From Tissierella praeacuta_A (lineage in GTDB: Bacteria; Bacillota; Clostridia; Tissierellales; Tissierellaceae), in contig NZ_JBEBOY010000012.1 of NCBI RefSeq assembly GCF_040396155.1, positions 1 through 64,000 on the forward strand: a DNA stretch of 64,000 bases. Reading direction: 5' to 3'. The notes under the pieces were generated by a model. That model searched no databases and was not told the origin of the DNA. It worked only from the letters and a program-made list of their open reading frames with translations. Shown piece by piece: positions 40,657-50,445 of this stretch. Position numbers and translations under genes: made by a program. How positions within the stretch are numbered: position 1 is the stretch's first letter; every line of letters begins with the position of its first letter.

Positions 40657-41625
40657 CTAAAACACTTTCTTTAGTTCATCTAAAATTAAATTTTCAGCAA
40701 TATTTATAGGAGAATTAATAGTACAGCCTGCTGCTCTTATATGTCCCCCACCACTAAAATTAGCACAAATAGCAGATACATCTATAAATCTCTTACTTCT
40801 CATACTAACTTTAACTTCATCTTCTTTAATTTCTTTGAGTATAATAGCAACCTCTACAGGGGCTATTTCTCTTATAAATGAAACTATACCTTCAGCATCC
40901 TCTATTTTGGCACTAACCTTATTAGCCATGTCTTGGGTTACTTTTACTAAAGCAACCTTATTATCGAAATGCAAATTCAAAGTTTCTAAAGATTTTATAA
41001 ATAACATAGTTCTTTCTAAACTTTTATTCTGATATAAATTTATATTTATACTACTTTTATCAATTCCTATATTTATTAATTCTGCAGCAATTTCATGGGT
41101 TTCTGCACTAGTATTATCATACATAAAACTTCCAGTATCTGAACTTATTGCAGTATAAATACAAGTAGCCATATCTTTATCAATAGAAATATTCATTCTA
41201 TTGATAAAGTAATATACTAATTCACCAGTAGCAGCTGCATCACTATTTATAATATTTATATGTCCAAAATTTGTATTGCTAATATGATGGTCAATATTAA
41301 TTATGGTTTTAGCCCGATTCAATAATTCTTTATTCTGCCCTAATCTATTTTCATCACTAGTATCTAAAGCAATAAAAACATCTATATCATCTTTATGATT
41401 ATATTCATTAATTTCACTTATATTTGGAAGAAATAAAAAATCAGAAGGAATATCATCACTCTTAAGAACAAAAACTCTTTTTTTTATTTTTTTAAGTGCC
41501 ATCAATAAAGCAAGTGTAGAACCAATATTATCACCATCTGGCTGAACATGAGAGGCAATATATATATTTTCACTTTCTTTGATTTTTTCAATTGCTATAT
41601 CAAATAAAGATTCAATATTATTCAT
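40657..41625 (-). CDS. nrnA: DHH-family oligoribonuclease/pAp phosphatase NrnA-like
   Basis: DHH/DHHA1 phosphoesterase that degrades nanoRNAs and dephosphorylates pAp in related Firmicutes. Motifs are SHVQPDGDNIGS, ALDTSDENRLG, the DHH motif INIDHHISNTNFG and AAATGELVYY, with the C-terminal DHHA1 GGGHIRAAG. An ATG at 41634 is close to AAGGAAG, so ATG 41625 at better spacing is preferred (322 aa). Either way the gene overlaps the end of rbfA, so the two are translationally coupled. Confidence 0.9.
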   Translation of the reverse strand: MNNIESLFDIAIEKIKESENIYIASHVQPDGDNIGSTLALLMALKKIKKRVFVLKSDDIPSDFLFLPNISEINEYNHKDDIDVFIALDTSDENRLGQNKELLNRAKTIINIDHHISNTNFGHINIINSDAAATGELVYYFINRMNISIDKDMATCIYTAISSDTGSFMYDNTSAETHEIAAELINIGIDKSSININLYQNKSLERTMLFIKSLETLNLHFDNKVALVKVTQDMANKVSAKIEDAEGIVSFIREIAPVEVAIILKEIKEDEVKVSMRSKRFIDVSAICANFSGGGHIRAAGCTINSPINIAENLILDELKKVF

Positions 41626-41998
41626 CGTTTCCATCTTCCTTAATTATACTAGAATCTTTATTTACTTTCTCGATTAGTTTAGACATATATATACCTTGTT
41701 CTATTGATTCGTCTAAAATAAAAATTGGTTCTGGAGCATATCTTAAATCAATCCTAGTACTTATTTCTTTTCTTATAAATCCTTTTGCACTTTCTAAACC
41801 TAATAAGGTATTCTCTTTTTCCTCTTTATTTCCAAACACTGAAACGTAAATCTTTGCATATCTTAAATCTCTAGTTACTTCTACCTTTGTTATAGTAGTC
41901 ATAGAATTAACCCTTGGATCTTTAAGACCATTATAAATTAATTCTGAGACCACTCTTTTTACTTCTTCGGAAATTCGATTAATTCTTTTATTATTCAT
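41618..41998 (-). CDS. rbfA: 30S ribosome-binding factor A
   Basis: 126-aa KH-type ribosome maturation factor needed for late 30S processing. Conserved sequence includes INRISEEVKRVVSELI, LKDPRVN and the C-terminal RIDLRYAPEPIFILDES. It starts 16 nt after infB and overlaps nrnA, which fits the infB-rbfA-nrnA-truB order of Firmicutes. Confidence 0.95.
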   Translation of the reverse strand: MNNKRINRISEEVKRVVSELIYNGLKDPRVNSMTTITKVEVTRDLRYAKIYVSVFGNKEEKENTLLGLESAKGFIRKEISTRIDLRYAPEPIFILDESIEQGIYMSKLIEKVNKDSSIIKEDGNDE

Positions 41999-42014
41999 TT
42001 CCCCACCTCTATTT

Positions 42015-44156
42015 CTAAACTTCTTTTAAAACGTAAGCTTCTAGTAAGTCTCCTTCTTTGATGTCATTATAATTTTCTAGTCCTAATCCTGCTTCATATC
42101 CAGATAATACTTCTCTTGCATCGTCTTTAAATCTCTTTAAAGAGGATACATCGCCTTCAAATACAACAATATCATTTCTAAGAAGTCTTATTTTGCCATT
42201 TCTAGCTATTTTCCCATCTAATACATAAATACCGGCTATGGTACTTCCATTAGGTAATCTAAATGTAGCTCTGACTTCTGCCCTTCCTATTATTTCTTCA
42301 GCGAATTTTGGTGTATGCATACCCTTAATTGCAGCTTGAATATCCTCAATAGCTTCATAAATTACTCTATAGGTCCTAACATCTACTTTTTCTCTTTTAG
42401 CTACTTCAATAGCATTTAAATTTGGTCTAACGTTGAAGCCAACAACAATAGCATTTGAAGCAGAGGCAAGCATAATATCAGATTCAGTGATTCCGCCTAC
42501 ACCACCATGTATAATATTAGTTTTAACTTCATCAGTATCAAGTTTCTCTAGAGATTGTCGCAATGCTTCAATAGAACCTCTAACATCACCTTTTATTATA
42601 ATATTTAAATCCTTAATCTCGCCTAATTTTATTCTTTCAAATAAATCATCTAATGATACCTTTTGATCTGATCTCATTTGTTCTGCTCGCATAATTTCTT
42701 TATTTCTCTCAGCTAAATTCCTGGCCATCTTCTCATCTTCTACTGCATATAACAAATCTCCTGAATTTGGAACCTCAGACAATCCCAGTATTACTACTGG
42801 CATTGATGGACCAACCTTTTTTACCCTTCTGTTTTTATCATCTAACATAGCTCTAACTCTACCAAATGAAGAGCCAGAAACAACTGTATCTCCCACTTGC
42901 AATGTTCCTTTTTGAACTAATACTGTAGCTAGTGGTCCCTTACCCTTATCAAGTTGTGCTTCTACAATTGTACCTATTGCATTTCTATTTGGATTAGCTT
43001 TAAGTTCTTGCATTTCTGCAACAAGTAGAATCATTTCTAGTAACTCTTCGATTCCTTGACGATTTTTAGCAGATACTGGCACTGTTATAGTGTCACCACC
43101 CCAGTCTTCTGGAACTAAAGCATTTTCTACTAACTCTTGTTTAATTCTATCTACATTAGCCGTAGGTTTATCCATTTTATTAATAGCTACAATTATTGGA
43201 ACATTAGCAGCCTTCGCATGATTTATGGCCTCTATAGTTTGAGGCATAACTCCATCATCTGCTGCTACAACTAATACAGCAATATCAGTTACCTGTGCAC
43301 CCCTTGCACGCATAGATGTAAAAGCCTCATGACCTGGAGTATCTAAAAAACATATTTTTTTATTATTGATATTTACAGCATAAGCACCTATATGCTGAGT
43401 AATTCCACCAGCTTCAGATTTTGTAACACTAGTTTCTTTAATAGCATCTAATAAAGATGTTTTACCATGGTCAACATGGCCCATTACTGTTACTATAGGG
43501 GCTCTAGTCTTTAAATCTTTAGGATCATCTTCATAATCTAAGTTTAATTCCTCTTCTAATGATATAGTATCTTCTTCTGATTCTGATGGTTCCTTTACTT
43601 CCAACTCAATACCAAATTCTTCAGCAATTATAATTGCTATATCTGAATCTATAGCCTGATTTTGATTTACCATTACACCTAATCCAATTAATTTGGAAAT
43701 TACTTGAGATGGACTTACATTTATTTTATCTGCTAGATCTTTTACAATGATATTACTTTCAATTTCTATAACAGCCTCATTCCCTTCTTTATCAATTATA
43801 TTATCTTCTTCATCTTTATTATTATTCTTTGATTTGCTTTTATTTTTTTGTTTTTTGTTTTTTTGTTTTATATTATTATTTTCTACTTCTTTAATAGTTT
43901 GTTTATCTTTTTCAACATCTATTTCACTGCTTATATTCTTATTAGTTTTTATCTTTTCATCACCATTATTAATTTCATCAAGCTTATTTTTCTCTTCCCC
44001 ATTTGATAATAAAGATTTTATTATTTCTGCTTCTTCATTTTCCAAAGTACTCATATGGTTTCCCACATTTATATCTAGTTCAGAAATCTTTTCAATTAAA
44101 TCCTTACTACTAATTCCCAATTCCCTAGCTAATTCGTATATTCTAATTTTTTTCAT
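42015..44156 (-). CDS. infB: Translation initiation factor IF-2
   Basis: 713-aa initiator-tRNA GTPase. An N-terminal helical IF2_N segment (1-50) is followed by a Lys/Asn/Glu-rich disordered linker (about 55-125) and a second IF2_N module. The G domain has G1 GHVDHGKT (226-233), G3 DTPGHE and G4 NKMD. EF-Tu-like domain II, IF2 domain 3 and the C-terminal fMet-tRNA-binding domain follow. Size is at the short end for Firmicutes. ylxQ, which usually lies between rnpM and infB, is absent: only 37 nt separate them. Confidence 0.97.
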   Translation of the reverse strand: MKKIRIYELARELGISSKDLIEKISELDINVGNHMSTLENEEAEIIKSLLSNGEEKNKLDEINNGDEKIKTNKNISSEIDVEKDKQTIKEVENNNIKQKNKKQKNKSKSKNNNKDEEDNIIDKEGNEAVIEIESNIIVKDLADKINVSPSQVISKLIGLGVMVNQNQAIDSDIAIIIAEEFGIELEVKEPSESEEDTISLEEELNLDYEDDPKDLKTRAPIVTVMGHVDHGKTSLLDAIKETSVTKSEAGGITQHIGAYAVNINNKKICFLDTPGHEAFTSMRARGAQVTDIAVLVVAADDGVMPQTIEAINHAKAANVPIIVAINKMDKPTANVDRIKQELVENALVPEDWGGDTITVPVSAKNRQGIEELLEMILLVAEMQELKANPNRNAIGTIVEAQLDKGKGPLATVLVQKGTLQVGDTVVSGSSFGRVRAMLDDKNRRVKKVGPSMPVVILGLSEVPNSGDLLYAVEDEKMARNLAERNKEIMRAEQMRSDQKVSLDDLFERIKLGEIKDLNIIIKGDVRGSIEALRQSLEKLDTDEVKTNIIHGGVGGITESDIMLASASNAIVVGFNVRPNLNAIEVAKREKVDVRTYRVIYEAIEDIQAAIKGMHTPKFAEEIIGRAEVRATFRLPNGSTIAGIYVLDGKIARNGKIRLLRNDIVVFEGDVSSLKRFKDDAREVLSGYEAGLGLENYNDIKEGDLLEAYVLKEV

Positions 44157-44193
44157 ATTACATACCCCCTATTATATTTAAAGGTGATATCTC

Positions 44194-44469
44194 TTATTTT
44201 TCTAATTCTGATTGAATTATATCCTTTAGTTTTTCATATATATCATTTGTTACTTCCACCTCTAAAGCTCTAGAAAACTTTTTACTCTTTTGTGCTAGTT
44301 CCAAACACTCAAGATTGGTGCATATATATGCACCTCTTCCATTTATTTTACCATTTAAATCAATATTCGCTTCATTCTCATTATTTTTCACAACTCTTAT
44401 TAATTCTTTTTTAGGTTTGCCTTCACCACAAGCTATACATTTTCTTAAAGGAATCTTTTTCTTTTTCAC
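44194..44469 (-). CDS. rnpM: RNase P modulator RnpM (YlxR)
   Basis: 91-aa basic protein of the YlxR/DUF448 family with the signature PLRKCIACGEGKPKKELIR and GRGAYIC near the middle. Recent work in Firmicutes names it RnpM, a modulator of RNase P activity. The GTG start at 44469 follows GAGGTG by 5 nt. It is located between nusA and infB, as in most Firmicutes. Confidence 0.92.
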   Translation of the reverse strand: MKKKKIPLRKCIACGEGKPKKELIRVVKNNENEANIDLNGKINGRGAYICTNLECLELAQKSKKFSRALEVEVTNDIYEKLKDIIQSELEK

Positions 44470-44480
44470 ATAATCACCTC

Positions 44481-45527
44481 TTACTCATTATCTTGATTAT
44501 ATTGTGATTCCGATTTTATATCTATTTTCCAATTTGTTAATTTCGCTGCTAATCTGGCATTTTGGCCTTCCTTTCCTATAGCCAAAGAAAGTTGATAATC
44601 CGGAACTACCACAATAGCAGATTTTTCTTTTTCATCAACTATTACATTTACTACCTTAGAAGGACTTAAACTATTGGCAATAAATTCTCCTATTTCCTTA
44701 CTCCAGATTACAATGTCTATTTTTTCACCCTTTAATTCATCTACTATAACTTTTACCCTACTACCTTTAAAGCCAACACAAGAACCAAGGGGATCAACAT
44801 TTGGATCTTTAGAGAAAACTGAAATCTTAGTTCTAGAACCTGCCTCTCTAGCTATTGAATATATTTCTACTATTCCATCATTAATTTCAGGAACTTCTAA
44901 TTCAAATAATCTTTTTATAAGATTAGGATGAGATCTTGACAATATTATTTGAGGTCCCTTTGTTGTCTTCTTAACTTCAGATATAAGTAATTTTATTCTA
45001 TCTCCCTGATTATATTCTTCTCCTTCTATTTGTTCGGAAGGTGGTAATATCCCCTCAGTTTTACCTAAATCAATATATACATTATTTTTGCTAATTCGTT
45101 GAACCAGACCAGTAATTATTTCATTTTCTCTATTTACAAAATCATCATAGATTACATCTCTTTCTGCATCTCTTATTCGTTGTATAACTACCTGTTTAGC
45201 AGTTTGTGCTGCTATTCTACCAAAATCCTTTGGTGTAATCTCTATTTTTATAATATCACCAATTTGAAACCTATCATCAATTTCTTTTGCATCATCTAAA
45301 CTTATTTCAAGATATTCATTTTCTATAGTCTCTACTACTTCCTTTAATGCTAATACTTTAACCTTTCCAGTAGTTCTATCCATTTCGACTTCAACATTTT
45401 GAGACGCATTAAAATTCTTTTTATAGCTGGAAATAAGCGCAGATTCTAGGGCATCAAATATTACATCTTTAGAAATGCCCTTCTCTTTTTCTATTTCATG
45501 AAGGGCATCAATAAAATCTCCATTCAT
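44481..45527 (-). CDS. nusA: Transcription termination/antitermination protein NusA
   Basis: 348-aa RNA polymerase-binding factor. The order is an N-terminal RNAP-binding domain (1-125), an S1 domain (about 135-200, GLVQRISKNNVYIDLGKTEGILP) and two KH domains (CVGFKGSRVKVI, AIGKEGQNARLAAKLT). The C-terminal acidic repeats of E. coli NusA are absent, as usual in Firmicutes. It starts 13 nt after rimP. Confidence 0.96.
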   Translation of the reverse strand: MNGDFIDALHEIEKEKGISKDVIFDALESALISSYKKNFNASQNVEVEMDRTTGKVKVLALKEVVETIENEYLEISLDDAKEIDDRFQIGDIIKIEITPKDFGRIAAQTAKQVVIQRIRDAERDVIYDDFVNRENEIITGLVQRISKNNVYIDLGKTEGILPPSEQIEGEEYNQGDRIKLLISEVKKTTKGPQIILSRSHPNLIKRLFELEVPEINDGIVEIYSIAREAGSRTKISVFSKDPNVDPLGSCVGFKGSRVKVIVDELKGEKIDIVIWSKEIGEFIANSLSPSKVVNVIVDEKEKSAIVVVPDYQLSLAIGKEGQNARLAAKLTNWKIDIKSESQYNQDNE

Positions 45528-45540
45528 TCGTTAAACCTCC

Positions 45541-46005
45541 TTAAAATTTAACTGCCAATTTAATTAAGGCAATGCTTTGTCTTGATATTTCAATAATTTC
45601 ATCAATTTCCGTTTTTACTATAATTAGTGTTTCTTCATAAGATTCTAAAGTACCCTCTATTATCTTTTTACCGTTCATTGGCTCATACAATTTGATTTCG
45701 ATTTCTTTTCCCAAGTTTCTTTTCAAATCTTTATCGGTTTTTAATGGTCTATCTAATCCTGGAGATGAAACCTCTAAATAATATGGTACAGTAATAGGAT
45801 CTTTTTCATCCAATTTATCACTTAATAACTGACTCATCTTCTGACAATCATCTAAATTTATTCCACCAGGCTTATCTAAATACACCCTAAGAAAATGATT
45901 GGAACCCTCTTTTACAAATTCCACATCTACTAATTCATATTTTAATTCTTCTGCTAATTCCTCAGATATTCCTCTAACGATTCCTATAATTCCCTTTTTA
46001 TTCAA
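45541..46005 (-). CDS. rimP: Ribosome maturation factor RimP
   Basis: 154-aa 30S assembly factor. Family sequence EFVKEGSNHFLRVYLDKPGGI, LDDCQKMSQLL and YLEVSSPGLDRPLK is clear, with a C-terminal Sm-like domain. It is the first gene of the rimP-nusA-rnpM-infB operon and follows the polC terminator. Confidence 0.95.
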   Translation of the reverse strand: MNKKGIIGIVRGISEELAEELKYELVDVEFVKEGSNHFLRVYLDKPGGINLDDCQKMSQLLSDKLDEKDPITVPYYLEVSSPGLDRPLKTDKDLKRNLGKEIEIKLYEPMNGKKIIEGTLESYEETLIIVKTEIDEIIEISRQSIALIKLAVKF

Positions 46006-46053
46006 TTAATTCACCTCCATAATAGTTTATTTACATCAATAATTAATTTAAAA

Positions 46054-46084
46054 TAAAAAATCAAGAGTGGGTTAACCCACTCTT
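46054..46084 (-). terminator. Terminator of polC
   Basis: The symmetric stem AAGAGTGGG-TTAA-CCCACTCTT (46063-46084) is followed on the minus strand by a T-run (complement of 46055-46060). It lies about 55 nt past the polC stop. Confidence 0.85.
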
Positions 46085-46138
46085 TCCCAGAAAAAATTTA
46101 TTTTTGTCAAATTAATTATATCACAATTTAAGGAAAAA

Positions 46139-49100
46139 TCAAATATTAAAAAGGCTTATTTGATTACTTAATGGTAAATCACCTAAACATCCATGATTAG
46201 TTAAAACTTCTAATACAGGTTTGCTTACTTTACCACGATTAACTAAATCTTCTACAGATATGAATCGTGAGATATTTCTTTCTTCGACAATTTTTCTAGC
46301 AACATTTTCACCAAGACCTTCTAAGGATCTAAGTGGTGGTATAATACCCTCTTCATCAATTATAAATTTATCACTATCTGATTTATAAAGATCTACATTT
46401 TGAAACTTATAACCTCTCGCATACATTTCTAAAACAACCTCTAGGACTGTTAATAGGTTCTTTTCCTTTGCTGTTATGTCACTTCCTAATTCTTCCAGCT
46501 CTTCAATCTTCATTCTAACTGTTTCTTTACCTTCAATAACCAAATTTGCATCAAAATCATTTGCCTTAATAGTAAAATAGGTAGCATAAAAAGCTTCTGG
46601 AAAATATACTTTAAAATATGCTATTCTAAAAGACATCATAACATAGGCGGCGGCATGGGCTTTTGGAAACATATATTTAATTTTTTTACATGAATCTATA
46701 TACCACTCTGGAATATTTAGACTTCTCATTTCTTCTTCATCTTCTGGCCCTAACCCTTTGCCTTTCCTAACCTTTTCCATGATTTTAAACGATTTTTTCT
46801 TTTCCATTCCTGCATTAATTAAATTTAACATAATATCTTCCCTTGTAGAGATTACTTTACTAAGAGGTGCAATTTTCTCTTTAACAAGGTTTTGGGCATT
46901 ATTTATCCATACATCTGTACCATGGGATAATCCACTAATTCTCACTAAATCAGAAAAAGTCTTAGGTTGAGTTTCAGCAAGCATTTGCCTTACAAACTTA
47001 GTTCCAAATTCTGGAATCCCTAAAGTTCCCACTTCACATTTAATATCTTGTCTAGTCACTCCTAGAGATTCAGTACTTGTAAATAATTTCATAGTTTTTG
47101 GTTCATCTAAAGCTATCTTAGTAGAATCGACCCCTGTAATATCCTCAAGCATTCTTATTATAGTAGGCACATCATGACCGAGAATATCCAGCTTTAATAT
47201 CCTTCCACTAATGGCATTGTAATCAAAGTGAGTTGTTATTACTCCTGAGCTCTTATCATCTGCTGGGTACTGAATAGGAGTAAAATCTAGGATATCCTTA
47301 TATTTTGGAACAATCATAACTCCACCAGGATGCTGACCAGAGGTTCTCTTTATCCCAATACAGCCTTGAATAAGTCTATTAATCTCTGCTGCATTAACAC
47401 TAAGACCTCTTTCTTCAAAATATTTTTTAACAAATCCATAGGCAGTTTTATCTGCAATTGTTCCTATGGTTCCTGCCCTAAACACATAGCCTTCTCCAAA
47501 TAGTTCCTCAGTATATTTATGTGCTACAGATTGATACTCACCAGCAAAGTTTAAGTCAATATCTGGTTCTTTATCTCCTTCAAATCCTAAAAAAACCTCA
47601 AATGGAATATCATGACCATCTTTATTAAATTTAGTCTGACATTTAGGACATATTTTATCTGGAAGATCTGCACCGGAACCTACAGAACCATCATCAAAGA
47701 ATTCACTATATTTACAATTAGGACATATGTAATGTGGTACCAATGGATTTACCTCTGTAATCCCACTCATAGTAGCAACAAAAGATGACCCTACAGAACC
47801 TCTGGAACCTACTAAGTAACCATCTTCTAAAGACTTCCAGACTAATTTCTGAGCTATTATATACATAACAGCGTAACCATTTTTAATTATAGAATCAAGC
47901 TCTCTTTCCAAACGTTTTTCTACAATTTCTGGTAAATGATCTCCATATACTTCTAATGCCTTATTATATGTTATCCTTCTTAACTCTTCTTCAGCACCTT
48001 CAATAACTGGAGGAAAGGTTCCATCTGGAATTGGTAATATTTCCTCTACCATATCATTTATCAAATTAGTATTTTTTATAACTACTTCTTCTGCAATTTC
48101 TTTTCCTAAATATGAAAATTCATCTAACATTTCTTCAGTTGTCCTAAAATACAATGGAGGTTGAATATCGGCATCTTGAAATTTCTGACCTGACATTAGT
48201 ATCCTTCTATATATTTCGTCCTCTGGATCTAAAAAATGTACATCACCCGTTGCTACAACAAACTTTTTATTCTTTCTTCCTAGATTATATATTCTTTTAT
48301 TTATTTCTCTTAATTGATTTTCATCCTTTAAAATTCCTTCTCTAACTAAATGCATATTGTTTCCAATAGGCTGAATCTCTAAATAATCATAAAACTTCAC
48401 AATATTTCTTATTTCATTCATACTCTTATTTTTTATCATTGCTCTATAAAGCTCTCCGGCCTCACAAGCACTTCCAATAATTAATCCTTCTCTATTTGTT
48501 TCTATAAGAGACTTCGGAATCCTTGGTTTTCTATAAAAATATTTTAAATGAGATTCCGATACTAGTTTATATAAATTTTTAAGACCAACTAAGTTCTTCG
48601 CAATTATTATTATATGAAAGCTCTCATCCTTTGATAGATTTTTATTAGAGTTAAAAGTGTTTATCTGTCTAAAATTTATTATATTTTTTTCCTTCAATAT
48701 ATCTAAAATTTTGAGAAATATTTCAGCTGTGGCAGTAGCATCATCTACGGCCCTATGATGATTAACTAGACTTACATTTAAATGCTTAGCAACAAGATTT
48801 AGTTTATGACTTTTTAAAGAAGGAAATACAGCTCTAGATAATTCTAAAGTATCTAGTACTGGATTATCTAATTCCATATTGACTAATTTCATCTTTTCCC
48901 TGATAAAACCAACGTCAAAAGAAGCATTATGAGCAACTAAAACATCACCTCCAATAAATTCTATAAAATCTAGAATAACTTCTTTAATGGTTGGTTTATT
49001 TTTTACCATATCGTCTGTAATACCAGTAAGATTAGTAATAAACTCTGGTATAGCTCTCTCTGGATTTATCAGCTGACTATATGTGCCAATAATCTCTCCA

Positions 49101-50401
49101 TCTTTAATTTTAACAGCACCAATCTCTGTTATCATATCGTTTATAGCGGATAACCCAGTGGTTTCTATATCAAAAACTATATAGGTTGAATAATCTTTAT
49201 TATCATCAAAATTCTCCACTATTTTCTTTTTATCATTTATTAAATACCCTTCCATACCATAAATCATTTTTAAACCTAAATCCTTACCTAAACTCATGGC
49301 TTCTGGGAAACTTTGGACAACACCGTGGTCTGTTATGGCTAATGCCCTGTGCCCCCATTCCTTGGCCCTAATTGCAATCTTCTTTAAGGAAGAAACACCA
49401 TCCATTGAACTCATTTGAGTATGAAGATGTAATTCTACCCTTTTTTCATTAGCATTATCCTTTTTACTCTCTTTCTGGATTTTATTAATAGATTTCAACA
49501 TTATTACTAGACTCTTAGAATAGTTGTCAAAAGTTATATCTCCTTCAATCTTTACATAACAATCATTTTTGATATTTTCAAGAAATTCAGATGATTGCTC
49601 TTCAGATAAAAACATCTTTGCTTCAATAGAATCAGTAATATCCGAAATATAAAAGGTAACAAGAGTCTTATTGTTTCTAGTTGTTCTAATTTGAAGCTGA
49701 AAAATTGTGCCTTCTACTATACAAGAACCAGTTTGCATCGTAATATCTTTTATTTTAATAGGTACTTCTTTTATTTGCTTTCCATATATATAACACTCAG
49801 TATATGAGCTTGAAGTATTATCAGAAGAATTATATTTAGAGTTTTCAAATATATTAGTTGCATTCTCTTTTTCCTCAATACTCTTTTTATCAAAAATATC
49901 TTCATCTTCTTTAAAATTCCCATCTGATATCTTAATATTTACTTTTAATCCTATCTCTTCACAAAGTATATTTCTAATTTTTTCTATAATTTCACTATTT
50001 TCTAAGGAATAATATGATACTTTATTTGGTGCAAAAATTATAAGGGAGTCATTGCTGATCTCCCATTTTAAACCTTCAATCCAAGAGCTGCTAGATTGAA
50101 TATCTGTTTTTATAATCTCTAAAAGATTACTTTCGTAAAACTTAATTTTTTCCTCTATATTTCCTTTAATATTATATTGAATTTTTATCAATATTTGAAA
50201 CTCAGCAAACTTATCTTTAAAAATTTTATTTATTTTATCGGCTATTACATTGTTAATCAACTTAGAAGATTCAAGATATATTATTAAAGACATTGTTTTT
50301 TTAATTAATTTAATCTTATTAATTACGATTTCCAAATCTTTAATCTCATTAAATCCTTCTTCTATAATTAATTGAGAAAGATATAATCCATCATTTTTCA
50401 T
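46139..50401 (-). CDS. polC: DNA polymerase III PolC-type alpha subunit with proofreading exonuclease
   Basis: 1420-aa Gram-positive replicase. The N-terminal domain (1-230) precedes an OB fold (about 235-310) and a PHP domain beginning RVELHLHTQMSSMDG (about 320), which is interrupted by a DEDDh exonuclease (FDIETTGL near 405, HRAVDDA). The polymerase core has EPDIDLNFAGEYQ (about residue 947) as the catalytic Asp pair region. A zinc-binding segment has CPNC and CPKC pairs near residues 900-925. Domain content and length are usual for PolC. It starts downstream of ispG and ends at its own terminator. Confidence 0.97.
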   Translation of the reverse strand: MKNDGLYLSQLIIEEGFNEIKDLEIVINKIKLIKKTMSLIIYLESSKLINNVIADKINKIFKDKFAEFQILIKIQYNIKGNIEEKIKFYESNLLEIIKTDIQSSSSWIEGLKWEISNDSLIIFAPNKVSYYSLENSEIIEKIRNILCEEIGLKVNIKISDGNFKEDEDIFDKKSIEEKENATNIFENSKYNSSDNTSSSYTECYIYGKQIKEVPIKIKDITMQTGSCIVEGTIFQLQIRTTRNNKTLVTFYISDITDSIEAKMFLSEEQSSEFLENIKNDCYVKIEGDITFDNYSKSLVIMLKSINKIQKESKKDNANEKRVELHLHTQMSSMDGVSSLKKIAIRAKEWGHRALAITDHGVVQSFPEAMSLGKDLGLKMIYGMEGYLINDKKKIVENFDDNKDYSTYIVFDIETTGLSAINDMITEIGAVKIKDGEIIGTYSQLINPERAIPEFITNLTGITDDMVKNKPTIKEVILDFIEFIGGDVLVAHNASFDVGFIREKMKLVNMELDNPVLDTLELSRAVFPSLKSHKLNLVAKHLNVSLVNHHRAVDDATATAEIFLKILDILKEKNIINFRQINTFNSNKNLSKDESFHIIIIAKNLVGLKNLYKLVSESHLKYFYRKPRIPKSLIETNREGLIIGSACEAGELYRAMIKNKSMNEIRNIVKFYDYLEIQPIGNNMHLVREGILKDENQLREINKRIYNLGRKNKKFVVATGDVHFLDPEDEIYRRILMSGQKFQDADIQPPLYFRTTEEMLDEFSYLGKEIAEEVVIKNTNLINDMVEEILPIPDGTFPPVIEGAEEELRRITYNKALEVYGDHLPEIVEKRLERELDSIIKNGYAVMYIIAQKLVWKSLEDGYLVGSRGSVGSSFVATMSGITEVNPLVPHYICPNCKYSEFFDDGSVGSGADLPDKICPKCQTKFNKDGHDIPFEVFLGFEGDKEPDIDLNFAGEYQSVAHKYTEELFGEGYVFRAGTIGTIADKTAYGFVKKYFEERGLSVNAAEINRLIQGCIGIKRTSGQHPGGVMIVPKYKDILDFTPIQYPADDKSSGVITTHFDYNAISGRILKLDILGHDVPTIIRMLEDITGVDSTKIALDEPKTMKLFTSTESLGVTRQDIKCEVGTLGIPEFGTKFVRQMLAETQPKTFSDLVRISGLSHGTDVWINNAQNLVKEKIAPLSKVISTREDIMLNLINAGMEKKKSFKIMEKVRKGKGLGPEDEEEMRSLNIPEWYIDSCKKIKYMFPKAHAAAYVMMSFRIAYFKVYFPEAFYATYFTIKANDFDANLVIEGKETVRMKIEELEELGSDITAKEKNLLTVLEVVLEMYARGYKFQNVDLYKSDSDKFIIDEEGIIPPLRSLEGLGENVARKIVEERNISRFISVEDLVNRGKVSKPVLEVLTNHGCLGDLPLSNQISLFNI

Positions 50402-50445
50402 AAGTATTTTATACCCCCTTATCCTTTAACTGGGATATGAATATA

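Noticed and set aside
43747..44181. A 144-codon plus-strand frame opposite infB
   Set aside because: It is antisense to the Lys/Glu/Asn-rich linker of IF-2, which produces Leu/Phe/Ser-rich open frames by codon mirror. It has no homology.
46085..46138. Extended -10 (TGATATAAT) after polC as the rimP promoter
   Set aside because: It lies upstream of the polC terminator hairpin, so transcripts from it would meet that terminator. No convincing -35 is present.
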